A stretch of DNA of 44,598 nt from assembly GCA_964555235.1 (NCBI GenBank), contig CAZKRU010000032.1, forward strand, positions 1 through 44,598, given 5' to 3'. Below, piece after piece: positions 15,319-23,838 of the stretch. The position numbers were made by a program, and so were the translations under genes. The first letter of the stretch is position 1, and every line of letters starts with the position of its first letter. Origin of the DNA: CAZKRU01 sp964555235 (GTDB taxonomy: Bacteria > Verrucomicrobiota > Verrucomicrobiia > Methylacidiphilales > CAMAQI01). The notes under the pieces were generated by a model, which did not search any database, had not been told where the DNA came from, and was given only the letters and a program-made list of their open reading frames with translations.

Positions 15319-17121
15319 GTGAAGTTTACGTTTCTTTATGGATTTATTCGGGTGCGTCGGGCGCTGCAGCGATATTTTAGCCAGCACCCCTTTGATTTTC
15401 TGCCGATTCGTCATGCGCACTCGGACTACAATACGACCAAGCTTTTGCATGATCTTCGTGCGGGACTGAATGTCTCGGCGATGGCGTTTGCCCAAGGGAT
15501 GGCGTGTGCGCTTATTGCGGGACTTCCCATTAGCTTTGGGATTTACTGCGCGGTGATCGCTCCGATTGTCGGGGCGATTTTTTCCGGCTCAAAGAATACG
15601 GTTTTAGGTCCGACCAATGCAACGGCGGTTCTGGTCTTGAGTGCCTTTCTTTCGCTGCCACCACAAACGGATCGGGTGGCGATGGCGGGGTTGTTGGTTT
15701 TACTCGTTGGAGTTTTTCAGGTGGTCGGGGCGTTTCTTCAGGTCGCCTCGCTGACCCAATATATTTCCCGAAGTGTGGTGGTTGGCTATGTGACGGCCGC
15801 TTCGCTTCTGATCATGGCGAATCAATTCCATCACGCGCTGGGGGTAAAATTGGAGGGGGCTGATACGTTTTTTGATCTCTGTGCGGGGACCATTCAAAAA
15901 TTATCCGAGGTGCATCTTCCTTCGCTGGCGATCAGTTTGCTGACGGGGTGGGTTTATTTAGTGATGAGTCGAAGAATAAAATCGATTCCGTCTGCCGCGA
16001 TTGTTTTGGTGCTGATGGCGTTGGTGGCCGAGGGGATGAAGGGGGTTGGGTATGATGTGCTTCGGTTGACTTCCATTCATCTTTCCGAATGGCATATTGG
16101 ATTTCCGGCAATGGGATTTGATGGGATTCGATTGATGACGAGTTCCGCGCTCGCGATTGCATTTTTGGCGTTGATGGAAAATACCTTTATGGCGAAATCG
16201 CTCGCCAATCGAACGGGGCAGCGGGTGGAGGTGCATCAGGAAATGTTTGGGTTGGGGCTGGCAAATGTGGCTTCAGCGGTGTGCGGGGGAATGCCGGCAT
16301 CGGGATCTCTGACGCGATCAGCGTTGAATTGGAAAAGCGGGGCGGCGACTGCATGTGCCGGGTTATTCAGTGGAGTCTTCTGCCTCATTGCGGTTGCGAT
16401 CTTCGGAGCGGGGATTCGATATATTCCAGTCGCCTCACTGGCAGTGATCGTGATCATTGTGGCGTGTACGGTCATTGATCGGCATGTGATTCAGGTCACG
16501 CTCAAGTCGACACATTCCGATGCGGCGGTTTTTCTGACAACCTTCGGCTTTGCTTTACTCACACCCTTGGATTTCGCCATTTTCATGGGAGTGGCAATCT
16601 CGGTGGTACTTTTTCTTCGGAAGGCAAGCAGCCCGCATCTCATCGAGTATACTTTTAATGAGTCGGGGAATCTTTGTGAGGTGGAGGCGGGCCGGCCTCG
16701 GGAGAACCCGCAGATTTCGATTATTCATGTGGAAGGGGAGCTTTTTTTTGGTGCGGCCGATCTCTTTCGGGATGAAATTCGGCGGGTTTGTCGGGATGCC
16801 TCTTTGAAGGTGGTGGTGCTGCGATTGAAGAATGCCCGTCATTTGGATGCCACGAGCGTTCTGGCATTGGAGGAATTGATTCAGTACTTAAGGGAGACGG
16901 GCCGAGAGTTGGTGGTGAGTGGAGCGACGCGCGAAATTTATCATGTCCTTCGAAAATCCGGTTTGATTCTTCTCCTGAAGAAGGAGAATTTCTTTCGGGC
17001 CTCCCCCCGGAATCCGAATGTTTCCACGCGCCGCGCCTTGCTACGGGCCAAGGAATTGGTCGGTGGAAGTTCGGCGGAAATTCGGATTTTTTACGACCCG
17101 GCGAAAAAACCAGGGGAATAA
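15319..17121 (+). CDS. SulP family inorganic anion transporter with STAS domain
   Basis: The 600-aa protein is a complete SulP permease: a membrane region (residues about 45-440) with the family motif GPTNATAVLVLSAFLSLPPQ and VCGGMPASGSLTRSALNWKS, then a cytoplasmic STAS domain (residues about 470-560; ISIIHVEGELFFGAADLF; VLRLKNARHLDATSVLALEE). SulP proteins move sulfate, bicarbonate or other anions; the substrate cannot be told from sequence alone. Translation starts at GTG 9 bp after the small antitoxin-like gene; no nearer ATG precedes the conserved N-terminal part. The stop is 5 bp before the DUF1460 gene, so all three are likely co-transcribed. Confidence 0.92.
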   Translation: MKFTFLYGFIRVRRALQRYFSQHPFDFLPIRHAHSDYNTTKLLHDLRAGLNVSAMAFAQGMACALIAGLPISFGIYCAVIAPIVGAIFSGSKNTVLGPTNATAVLVLSAFLSLPPQTDRVAMAGLLVLLVGVFQVVGAFLQVASLTQYISRSVVVGYVTAASLLIMANQFHHALGVKLEGADTFFDLCAGTIQKLSEVHLPSLAISLLTGWVYLVMSRRIKSIPSAAIVLVLMALVAEGMKGVGYDVLRLTSIHLSEWHIGFPAMGFDGIRLMTSSALAIAFLALMENTFMAKSLANRTGQRVEVHQEMFGLGLANVASAVCGGMPASGSLTRSALNWKSGAATACAGLFSGVFCLIAVAIFGAGIRYIPVASLAVIVIIVACTVIDRHVIQVTLKSTHSDAAVFLTTFGFALLTPLDFAIFMGVAISVVLFLRKASSPHLIEYTFNESGNLCEVEAGRPRENPQISIIHVEGELFFGAADLFRDEIRRVCRDASLKVVVLRLKNARHLDATSVLALEELIQYLRETGRELVVSGATREIYHVLRKSGLILLLKKENFFRASPRNPNVSTRRALLRAKELVGGSSAEIRIFYDPAKKPGE

Positions 17122-17126
17122 ATCCA

Positions 17127-18023
17127 ATGAGGATGCGCCTGTTGGGACTCATTTTATTAGGGTTCATGGGAGTGAGTGGGTGGGCCGAGGGCCTTCCCTG
17201 GTCGACCGTTTTTCGGGGAGAGGATCAATTTCGAAGGCTTTTGGAACAGGCAAAAAAGGAACAATGGAGCCGGCTTCCTTTTGGAGAACGGGTCGGGATC
17301 GTCGGCTTGGCGCTTCGTCGAACACCGTACCAAAGTTTTACTCTCGAAATTGATGATCATATTGAGGCGGCCTCGGTGAATTTTGAGGGAATGGACTGTT
17401 GGACTTTTTTTGAAACAGCATTGGCCTTTGCTCGATTATTGGAGTGGGATGAGGTGGACCGAACCTCGCAGCGGCTCTTAAATTTAATCGAAAAAGATCG
17501 TTATCGGGGAGGGAAGTGTACGGGAGGCTATCTTTCGAGATTCCATTTTTTGGAGGAGTGGGCCGCTGATAATGAACGGCGGGGGCTTGTTAAAAATCTG
17601 ACGCGTGAATTGGGGGGAGTGCGGATGCCGTCCCGAACCATTCGGGAGATGAGTCATGGATGGCGTTCCTATCGCTATTTGAAATGTAATCCGTCACTGC
17701 GTGCGCCCATGGCTCAATTGGAAAAAGAAGTCTCTGCCTTGGCCGTCTATCATATTCCAAAATCTGAAGTTGGTTCTGTGGAAAAATCGATTCAAACGGG
17801 GGATGTGATTTGTATCTCCACCAAGGATTCCTCCTCGTATACCTCCCACGTTGGACTGGCATTCCGCGACTCAAAAAATGTTGTTCATTTTCTTCACGCG
17901 ACCTCCCAACGGAGCAAAGGGAGAATGGTGGTCTTGGACGAGAGGCTCCAAGAATATCTGATGGCAAACCGTCTCCATGCGGGAATCTACGTGGTGCGTC
18001 CCCATGCCGTTCCCAAAAAGTGA
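17127..18023 (+). CDS. DUF1460 N-acetylmuramoyl-L-alanine amidase-like protein
   Basis: The 298-aa protein has an N-terminal signal peptide (MRMRLLGLILLGFMGVSGWA) and the DUF1460 domain, an NlpC/P60-like fold. The likely nucleophile is Cys91 in NFEGMDCWTFFETAL, and the likely His is in SYTSHVGLAFRD, followed by LHATSQRSKGRMVV, also characteristic. Such enzymes are suggested to cut cell-wall peptides; some act in peptidoglycan recycling. The ATG at 17127 follows AGGGG and lies 5 bp after the SulP stop. A longer reading frame extends upstream inside the SulP gene but would lack the signal peptide, so it is not the real start. Confidence 0.88.
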   Translation: MRMRLLGLILLGFMGVSGWAEGLPWSTVFRGEDQFRRLLEQAKKEQWSRLPFGERVGIVGLALRRTPYQSFTLEIDDHIEAASVNFEGMDCWTFFETALAFARLLEWDEVDRTSQRLLNLIEKDRYRGGKCTGGYLSRFHFLEEWAADNERRGLVKNLTRELGGVRMPSRTIREMSHGWRSYRYLKCNPSLRAPMAQLEKEVSALAVYHIPKSEVGSVEKSIQTGDVICISTKDSSSYTSHVGLAFRDSKNVVHFLHATSQRSKGRMVVLDERLQEYLMANRLHAGIYVVRPHAVPKK

Positions 18024-18038
18024 TCTCATTTGACGCGG

Positions 18039-18074
18039 TTCATTCCGCAGTTTGGGGTTCAACTGAGGAATGAA
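18039..18074. terminator. Stem-loop between convergent genes, putative bidirectional terminator
   Basis: TTCATTCCGCAGTT and AACTGAGGAATGAA are inverted repeats (14 bp with one central mismatch) around an 8-nt loop. They sit in the 53-bp gap between the convergent DUF1460 and cobA-hemD genes. No U-tract follows on either strand, so the terminator role is inferred from position and stem only. Confidence 0.45.
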
Positions 18075-18076
18075 GG

Positions 18077-19588
18077 TTAAAACTGATGGAGCAATGTATC
18101 AACCAAGCCGGGGATGGTGTGTGGGTTGGCTTCGAAGGAGATTGGGTAACTGAGTTGCTTCATGGTTTCACTGGTGACGGGGCCGATGCTGGCGTAGGCA
18201 GGGGCGCGCCCTTCGGTTTGAAGATTCAATGCCTTCCAATGTTCAACCGTGCTGGAGCTGGTGAAGAGAATCCAATCGGCTCCTTCGGTTTCAAATCGTT
18301 TTCGGGATCCAGTCGGATCCTCCGTTTCAGGAACAGTTTCGTAAAGGGGCCAGTCCCAGACTTCGGCTCCCCTGGAGCGCAAGGTTTCGGGAATGATCGG
18401 GTTGGCGACTGCTGCGCGCGGCAGACAAAAGCGTTTTTCGGGAAGGCTGGCAAGAGCTTGAGCCAAGGCGCTTGTCGTAAAAGTCTCGGGTTGGAGATCG
18501 ATCTTGAGGTGAAATTTCCGAATACACTCCGAGGTGCCGGGACCGACTGAGGCGATTCGGAGTGGGCCGAGCGCACGAAGGTCGCCATGAACTTTCAAAA
18601 AATGGGAGAAGAAAATCGGAACGGCGTTCGGACTGGTGAAGATGATCCAATCAAAAGAATCCGCCAGATGTTGAAGGCGCTTTTCTTGATCGTTTTCCAA
18701 AGGACGTTCCACGGTACGAATCGTCGGGATTTCGATCACATCGGCCCCTGCTTCGCGAAGCCGCTCGGAGAGTTGACTCGCTTGGGTTCGTGTGCGAGTG
18801 ACGACGACTCGTTTTCCAAAAAGGGGGCGACGTTCAAACCAATTCAACTCGGCACGGGCTCGGATCACATTCCCAATGACAAAAACGGCGGGTGGTTTAA
18901 AGCTGGCGGCTTTGGCTTTTTCGGCAATCGTTCCGAGCGTTGCTTCCATGCTCTGTTGATGGCCCCACGTTCCCCAACGAACGAGTGCGGCGGGGGTCTC
19001 GGGATCAGCGCCGTGAGCGAGGAGGGATGCGGAAATGGCGGCAAGGCGTTCGACTCCCATGAGAAAAACTTTGGTCCCGGAAAGTCGAGCGAGCGCTTCC
19101 CAATCGAGTGAGGATTCATTCTTGTTCGGATCTTCGTGGCCGGTAATGAAGGTGACGGTTGAGGCGAAATCGCGATGGGTGACCGGAATTCCTGCATACG
19201 CCGGAGCCGCCATTGCCGAGGTGACACCGGGAACGACTTCGAAGGGGAGCCCGACGGCGTGAAGTGCTTGAGCTTCTTCGCCCCCCCGTCCGAAGAGATA
19301 CGGATCGCCTCCCTTGAGGCGAACGACGCGTTTCCCTTCTTTGACTTTGGTCACTAGAAGTGCGTTGATTTCATCTTGAGTTAACGTGTGGTGATTGCTC
19401 TTTTTTCCTGCGTAAATTCGTTCGGCGGAAGCGGGAGCCCAACGGAGAATTTCCGGGTTACACAGGTAATCATAAATCAGAACTTCTGCAGATTGGAGAA
19501 GCGTTTGAGCGCGCAGGGTGAGGAGTCCCGGATCCCCTGGGCCTGCACCGACCAAATACGCAATTCCACGAAAGTCCGTTTTCATCAA
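18077..19588 (-). CDS. cobA-hemD: Uroporphyrinogen-III C-methyltransferase / uroporphyrinogen-III synthase fusion
   Basis: This 503-aa bifunctional protein joins two steps at the sirohaem/haem branch. The N-terminal half (to about residue 250) is SUMT, which methylates uroporphyrinogen III with SAM to precorrin-2: YLVGAGPGDPGLLTLRA, VVRLKGGDPYLFGRGGEEA and VVPGVTSAMAAPAYAGIPVT are its signatures. The C-terminal half is HemD, which cyclises hydroxymethylbilane: GKRVVVTRTRTQASQLSERL, DWIIFTSPNAV and ADWILFTSSSTVEHW. Such cobA-hemD fusions occur in several bacterial phyla. The start is MMKTDF; either Met is possible. It stands alone and is convergent with the DUF1460 gene. Confidence 0.93.
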   Translation of the reverse strand: MMKTDFRGIAYLVGAGPGDPGLLTLRAQTLLQSAEVLIYDYLCNPEILRWAPASAERIYAGKKSNHHTLTQDEINALLVTKVKEGKRVVRLKGGDPYLFGRGGEEAQALHAVGLPFEVVPGVTSAMAAPAYAGIPVTHRDFASTVTFITGHEDPNKNESSLDWEALARLSGTKVFLMGVERLAAISASLLAHGADPETPAALVRWGTWGHQQSMEATLGTIAEKAKAASFKPPAVFVIGNVIRARAELNWFERRPLFGKRVVVTRTRTQASQLSERLREAGADVIEIPTIRTVERPLENDQEKRLQHLADSFDWIIFTSPNAVPIFFSHFLKVHGDLRALGPLRIASVGPGTSECIRKFHLKIDLQPETFTTSALAQALASLPEKRFCLPRAAVANPIIPETLRSRGAEVWDWPLYETVPETEDPTGSRKRFETEGADWILFTSSSTVEHWKALNLQTEGRAPAYASIGPVTSETMKQLSYPISFEANPHTIPGLVDTLLHQF

Positions 19589-19826
19589 GAGGAGAATTTA
19601 CGCAGAGGAAGGGAGAAAGGGCAAACCTTGAATTTCTGCTCTGAGGAATGCATGAAGTCAGGAATCGATCGAGTTGAGTTCACGGGCAAGTCTACTTTTG
19701 TTTTCGAACGAAAAAGAATCAAAAGTTATTTTTTGAATGGACCGTAAGATATTGCGTAAGATTGACAAAACCAACTGCTTAGCCTAATTCTTGGACCGCG
19801 CTCGGTGCGATTTAAGGAGTTTTTTA

Positions 19827-21791
19827 ATGTCATTGATGCAACAGGCTTTTGTTGGCTTTTTTGTGCTGCTGCTGGCAGGCGGTGAAGCGACGTGGGCGCA
19901 AGAAGCGGCTTCGGAGAATCCCAAAGGCTATTTGCAGTCGGCTTATTTGAAGGTGAATCGCGCGGATGTGTCGGGAGCGATTGAAGATTTGAACAAGGCA
20001 CTCTCGATGGATCCTAAGAATGTGCTCGCCTACAATTATCGCGGCGTGGCAAAGGGGAAGCAAGGCGATGTGGAAGCGGCGATTGCGGACTTTACGAAGG
20101 CTCTGGAAATTGATTCCAAAAATGCGGATGTTTATAACAATCGCGGCGTTGCTTGGTTTAGCCGCGGGGATCTTGCAAAAGCGCTTCCGGACTATAATCA
20201 GGCGGTGGAATTGGAGCCGACTCGTGCGGATTTTTACAACAATCGAGCCGTGGTGCTTGGAGCCAAGGGAGACTATCCTGGTGCGGTCAAGGATCTCAAA
20301 AAAGCGGTTGAGTTAGATGGAGCGAATCCGGAGTTATTTTATAATCTCGGCGTGGCAAGTGGAAAAATGGCGGATTGGGATGCTTCCATTGCTTCGTTCA
20401 CGAAAGCGATCGAGTTGGATCCCCAGAATGCGGATGCTTACAATAATCGCGGGAACGCGCGCTCCGGAAAATGGCAATTGGTGGAGGCCTTGGAGGATTA
20501 TTCCAAGGTGCTGGAGATGCAGCCGAATCGTGCGGATGCGATCAATAATCGAGGAGTGACTCACTGTCGTCGAGGGGAATACGAAGAGGCCCAGGCGGAT
20601 TTCACCCGGTCGATCGAGTTGAGTCCGAAAGAGGCGCTCGGCTATTATAATCGTGCGATGGCGCGCGTCGGGTTGAAAGACGAAGCGGGGGCGCTGGAGG
20701 ATTACACGCAGTCGCTTCAATTGGATCCGAAAAATTTTGATGCACTGACCAAGCGCGGGGCGATTCTTGCGGAGCGTGGAGATTTAAAGGGAGGACTGGA
20801 GGAACAGAAGAAGTCGTTGGAGATGAATCCAAGTTTCGCGATGGCTTACTATCATCGCGCGATCATTCAGAAAAAGTCCGCAGATTTAACGGGCGCCCTC
20901 GAGAGCTACAACAAGGCGATCGAGATTCAGCCGAAATTTACGAGTGCCATTTACAATCGAGCTTCCATCAAACGGCTATTGGGTGACAGCAAGGGAGCCT
21001 TGGAGGATTACAATCGTGCCGTGGAGGTAAATCCCAAACATCTCAATGCTTATTATAATCGCGCGATGACTCGCTGGGAATTGGGGGATGCATCGGGGGC
21101 GCTTGAAGATTACAACCGTGTTTTGGAAGCGAATCCCAAACATGCTGATGCATTACACAATCGTGCCGAGTTAAAATCTGCGGCGGGTGATGTTGCGGGA
21201 GCCGTGGCAGATTATGAAGCGACGGTGAAGTTGAACCCTCAGGATTCGGATGCCTTTTTTGCCTTGGGGTACGCTTGTTATGCAATGGGGCAGTGGGAGA
21301 AGTCGGCAGAGTTTTTGAAACAAGGAATCGGACGCGGGTCCGCTCAAGTTGCGGAGGCGGTCATGGCGAGTAATTCCAAGCCTACGCCGGAACCGGTCGA
21401 TGCGTATCCGGCGAATCTCGATTATGCACGACTCTTTGTCGGGTTGACGCTTTTACAGCAACACAAAAAGGAAGAAGGGAAGGCGTGGTTCAAAGAAGCG
21501 TTTGCGAGCCGTCCTTCCTCGTTTGAAGCGAGTTGGATTTCGCAGATTGTCGGTTTTTTCTCGGAGCTGATCCCGGAAAGTTCTCTCAAGGCGAGAATGG
21601 GAGCTGCTGAAGAAAAGGTAAAAACTCAGGTTGCTTGCGAAGGAAATTTTTATATTGGAACCAAGCATTGGGTTGAAGGGGACAAGGCTGGAGCACTTGC
21701 GGCGTTTGAGCAGGCGGTTCAGACGGGGCGAAGGGATCTACCAGAATTCAAGGCAGCGAGCGCGGCCGTGCAGCGGCTCAAGGGAGAGTGA
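19827..21791 (+). CDS. Secreted tetratricopeptide-repeat protein
   Basis: The 654-aa protein starts MSLMQQAFVGFFVLLLAGGE, a signal peptide, and is then built almost entirely of about 13-14 consecutive 34-residue TPRs with the recurring pattern A..DY.KAlEldPkNadaynNRG. The repeats are very alike (for example TKALEIDSKNADVYNNRGVA and TKAIELDPQNADAYNNRGNA), so recent internal duplication is likely. The tail after residue 520 is non-repetitive. It is presumably a periplasmic scaffold. AAGGAG lies 8 bp before the ATG, which supports this start over an upstream Met. Its last codons overlap the next gene by GTGA. Confidence 0.85.
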   Translation: MSLMQQAFVGFFVLLLAGGEATWAQEAASENPKGYLQSAYLKVNRADVSGAIEDLNKALSMDPKNVLAYNYRGVAKGKQGDVEAAIADFTKALEIDSKNADVYNNRGVAWFSRGDLAKALPDYNQAVELEPTRADFYNNRAVVLGAKGDYPGAVKDLKKAVELDGANPELFYNLGVASGKMADWDASIASFTKAIELDPQNADAYNNRGNARSGKWQLVEALEDYSKVLEMQPNRADAINNRGVTHCRRGEYEEAQADFTRSIELSPKEALGYYNRAMARVGLKDEAGALEDYTQSLQLDPKNFDALTKRGAILAERGDLKGGLEEQKKSLEMNPSFAMAYYHRAIIQKKSADLTGALESYNKAIEIQPKFTSAIYNRASIKRLLGDSKGALEDYNRAVEVNPKHLNAYYNRAMTRWELGDASGALEDYNRVLEANPKHADALHNRAELKSAAGDVAGAVADYEATVKLNPQDSDAFFALGYACYAMGQWEKSAEFLKQGIGRGSAQVAEAVMASNSKPTPEPVDAYPANLDYARLFVGLTLLQQHKKEEGKAWFKEAFASRPSSFEASWISQIVGFFSELIPESSLKARMGAAEEKVKTQVACEGNFYIGTKHWVEGDKAGALAAFEQAVQTGRRDLPEFKAASAAVQRLKGE

Positions 21792-22408
21792 GCGCAACCC
21801 CTTCGGCGCGGATGGAGCGGCATTTGGAGGCATTAAGGGTCTGCCGCCGTTGTCCGAAAATGTTTTCTCCGGTGGTCGTTGGGCAGCCGGCGTTGAGTAA
21901 AGTGATTTTGGTCGGTCAGGCGCCCGGTGATAAAGAGCCCAAAATGGGGAGACCCTTTGCATGGACGGCAGGAAAGACGCTCTTCCGATGGTTTTCAGAA
22001 TATGCGGGGGTTGAGGAGTCGGTCTTTCGTTCCAAAATCTATATGGCGGCAGTCTGTCGTTGTTTTCCTGGGAAAAAAGAGAGCGGCGGGGATCGAGTTC
22101 CAGACCCCGAGGAAATTCGAAATTGCCACTCCTGGTTGGAAGCAGAGATGGAATTATTGAAACCGCAGTTGATTCTTCCGGTTGGTAAATTGGCGATCGA
22201 ACAGTTTCTCGGTCCGGGGCGATTGGATGGAAGGATTGGCCAGACATTCTCGTTGGAGCAGAGAGGTCATCGGTTTGATTTGATTCCATTGCCGCATCCT
22301 TCGGGGGCATCGCCGTGGCATCGGATGGAACCGGGGAAAAGCCTTCTCAAAAAAGCGATGCAGCGAATTGCAAAACATCCCGGTTTTCAGGCTTCCATTC
22401 GGGCGTAG
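21788..22408 (+). CDS. Uracil-DNA glycosylase family protein (Fe-S type, family 4/5-like)
   Basis: The 206-aa protein matches the 4Fe-4S uracil-DNA glycosylases that remove uracil from DNA. Motif A reads LVGQAPGDKEPKMGRPFAWT (residues 42-60) and motif B PLPHPSGASPWH (His170). Cys19, Cys22, Cys90 or Cys92, and Cys113 are placed to bind the cluster. The motif A residue after the Gly is Gln rather than the Glu or Ala usual in families 4 and 5, so the subfamily is unclear. The GTG start overlaps the TPR stop by GTGA; an alternative ATG lies at residue 9. Confidence 0.82.
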   Translation: MSATPSARMERHLEALRVCRRCPKMFSPVVVGQPALSKVILVGQAPGDKEPKMGRPFAWTAGKTLFRWFSEYAGVEESVFRSKIYMAAVCRCFPGKKESGGDRVPDPEEIRNCHSWLEAEMELLKPQLILPVGKLAIEQFLGPGRLDGRIGQTFSLEQRGHRFDLIPLPHPSGASPWHRMEPGKSLLKKAMQRIAKHPGFQASIRA

Positions 22409-22431
22409 CTTCAAGGAGTGGAGGAGGGCCG

Positions 22432-23241
22432 ATGCTTTGGGAATTATTTCAATACGCAGTGACACCATGTGATTCCTCCGTACGCCGATTGGGAGGGTTG
22501 ACGGAGTTTATCGGGATTCGGGCACGTTACGGACGCTGTCGTGATGTGTGGCAGCCTCATTTGGATCGCTGTCAGAAGAAAATTTTAGAGGCGACGGAGC
22601 GAGCATCCAATCGTGGGACTGCTTTGATTTTGGGGAGTGGATGGCTGTTGGATGTTCCTTTAGAGGAACTCTCGAGGCGGTTTCAACGAGTCATTTTGGC
22701 GGATTGGATTCATCCGTGGGCCGTCCGGAGGCGAGCAAAACGTTGTGGAAATGTGGAGTGCTATTCAGTCGATTTATCAGGAGCTGCGATTTCGACATTG
22801 GAGTGGGGAGGGGGAGATTTTCCGAAATTACAACCAGTGCTCCTTCCTCAAGGCGATTTTGTCGCGAGTGTGAATGTCATGACGCAGCTCCCCATTTTGG
22901 TGAAGGATTGGATCGAAAAAAAACAGATCGTTGGGGGAGACTCTCAACTTTTTCAGGATCAAATGAAATCGTGGGCGAGATTGATCATAGAGCAGCACTG
23001 GAATGCGGTTCGAACGATCGCTCCGGTCGGCTGCCTGATGACTGATTTGGAGGAACTCACGATGGATTGCGATGGGAAAGTTCTGGAGCATTACGATCCG
23101 CTCGAAGGATTTGTTGTTCCTTCGCCGGATGAAACGTGGGATTGGGAGTTAAGCCCTCACGGGGAAATTGATTCGAAGCAAAGGATTCTTCACCGGGTAG
23201 GGCTTTGGAATTGGACGAGCTCAGAGAAGTCCACGCTTTAA
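22432..23241 (+). CDS. Rossmann-like protein, possible SAM-dependent methyltransferase
   Basis: The 269-aa protein contains a Rossmann-type segment: TALILGSGWLLDVPLEELSR, then a strand ending RVILADWIHPWAVRRRAKRC, and CYSVDLSG. A glycine loop after a first strand and an acidic residue at the end of the second fit nucleotide or SAM binding, but the canonical methyltransferase GxGxG is reduced (GSGW). No further family is recognised. GGAGG precedes the ATG at 22432 and the gap to the glycosylase gene is 23 bp, so the two may form one unit. It is a soluble protein without a signal peptide. Confidence 0.65.
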   Translation: MLWELFQYAVTPCDSSVRRLGGLTEFIGIRARYGRCRDVWQPHLDRCQKKILEATERASNRGTALILGSGWLLDVPLEELSRRFQRVILADWIHPWAVRRRAKRCGNVECYSVDLSGAAISTLEWGGGDFPKLQPVLLPQGDFVASVNVMTQLPILVKDWIEKKQIVGGDSQLFQDQMKSWARLIIEQHWNAVRTIAPVGCLMTDLEELTMDCDGKVLEHYDPLEGFVVPSPDETWDWELSPHGEIDSKQRILHRVGLWNWTSSEKSTL

Positions 23242-23325
23242 CATGGGTGCCGACTTTCAAGCGCAAGCGAGCGAGTTTATTAGCCCAAAAAAACTGGCAT
23301 TTTCAGTAGATGAGGATAGATTGAA

Positions 23326-23538
23326 ATGATGACCGCTGCAGAGATTAAGAGCTTGTCCGTTGCGGAGAAGATGTGCCTGATGGAGGCACTTTGGGAGGAT
23401 TTTCGAGAGCGAATTGAGCAGAGTGAAATTCCTCAACGGCACAAAGAGATTCTTGATGCTCGACGTGAAAGAGTTCGAACTGGTGAGGCAAAACTTTTGG
23501 ATTGGGAGTTAGTCAAGGCGAGTATTGGTCGGGCATGA
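23326..23538 (+). CDS. Addiction-module antitoxin of a ParE/RelE-type pair
   Basis: The 70-aa protein (MMTAAEIKSLSVAEKMCLME...) matches the family of putative addiction-module components: LSVAEKMCLMEALWEDF, then EIPQRHKEILDARRERV, a short helical DNA- and toxin-binding antidote. The start may be either of the two adjacent ATGs. Its stop overlaps the toxin start by ATGA, which is typical of co-translated pairs. Such antitoxins usually repress their own operon. Confidence 0.85.
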   Translation: MMTAAEIKSLSVAEKMCLMEALWEDFRERIEQSEIPQRHKEILDARRERVRTGEAKLLDWELVKASIGRA

Positions 23539-23834
23539 TTCGAGTCAAGATATCTCAAGATGCCTTTGAGGATCTGAATGATGGGTTTCTTTTTTATGAA
23601 GCGCAGGATTTCGGGCTTGGAGATTATTTCGTTTCCAGTTTGAGGGCAGACATTGAGCGTTTGAAGGTGTCTGCGACTGCTCATCGCGTTGTCTATCTCG
23701 ACTATCGTCGATTCTTAAGTCGAGTTTTTCCCTATGGAATCTTCTACACGGTTGACGGTGATTTTGTTGTGGTGTGGGCTGTGATTGATCTCAGGCGTGA
23801 TCCGGAATGGATCAGAGATCGATTGATGCAATAG
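23535..23834 (+). CDS. ParE/RelE superfamily toxin
   Basis: The 99-aa protein begins MIRVKISQDAFEDLNDGFLF and contains LRADIERLKVSATAHRVVYL and RRFLSRVFPYGIFYTVDGD, then VVWAVIDLRRDPEWIRDRL. This is the pattern of ParE/RelE toxins of the plasmid stabilisation family, which poison gyrase or ribosome-bound mRNA. The upstream antitoxin is of the standard partner type and the genes overlap by ATGA. Which target it hits cannot be told from sequence. The chosen start agrees with the overlap; an upstream in-frame start would run inside the antitoxin. Confidence 0.85.
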   Translation: MIRVKISQDAFEDLNDGFLFYEAQDFGLGDYFVSSLRADIERLKVSATAHRVVYLDYRRFLSRVFPYGIFYTVDGDFVVVWAVIDLRRDPEWIRDRLMQ

Positions 23835-23838
23835 CGGA

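Noticed and set aside
19762..19790. TTGACA followed after 17 bp by TAATTC upstream of the TPR gene
   Set aside because: The -35 is perfect but the -10 matches at only two positions, so I do not call it a promoter.
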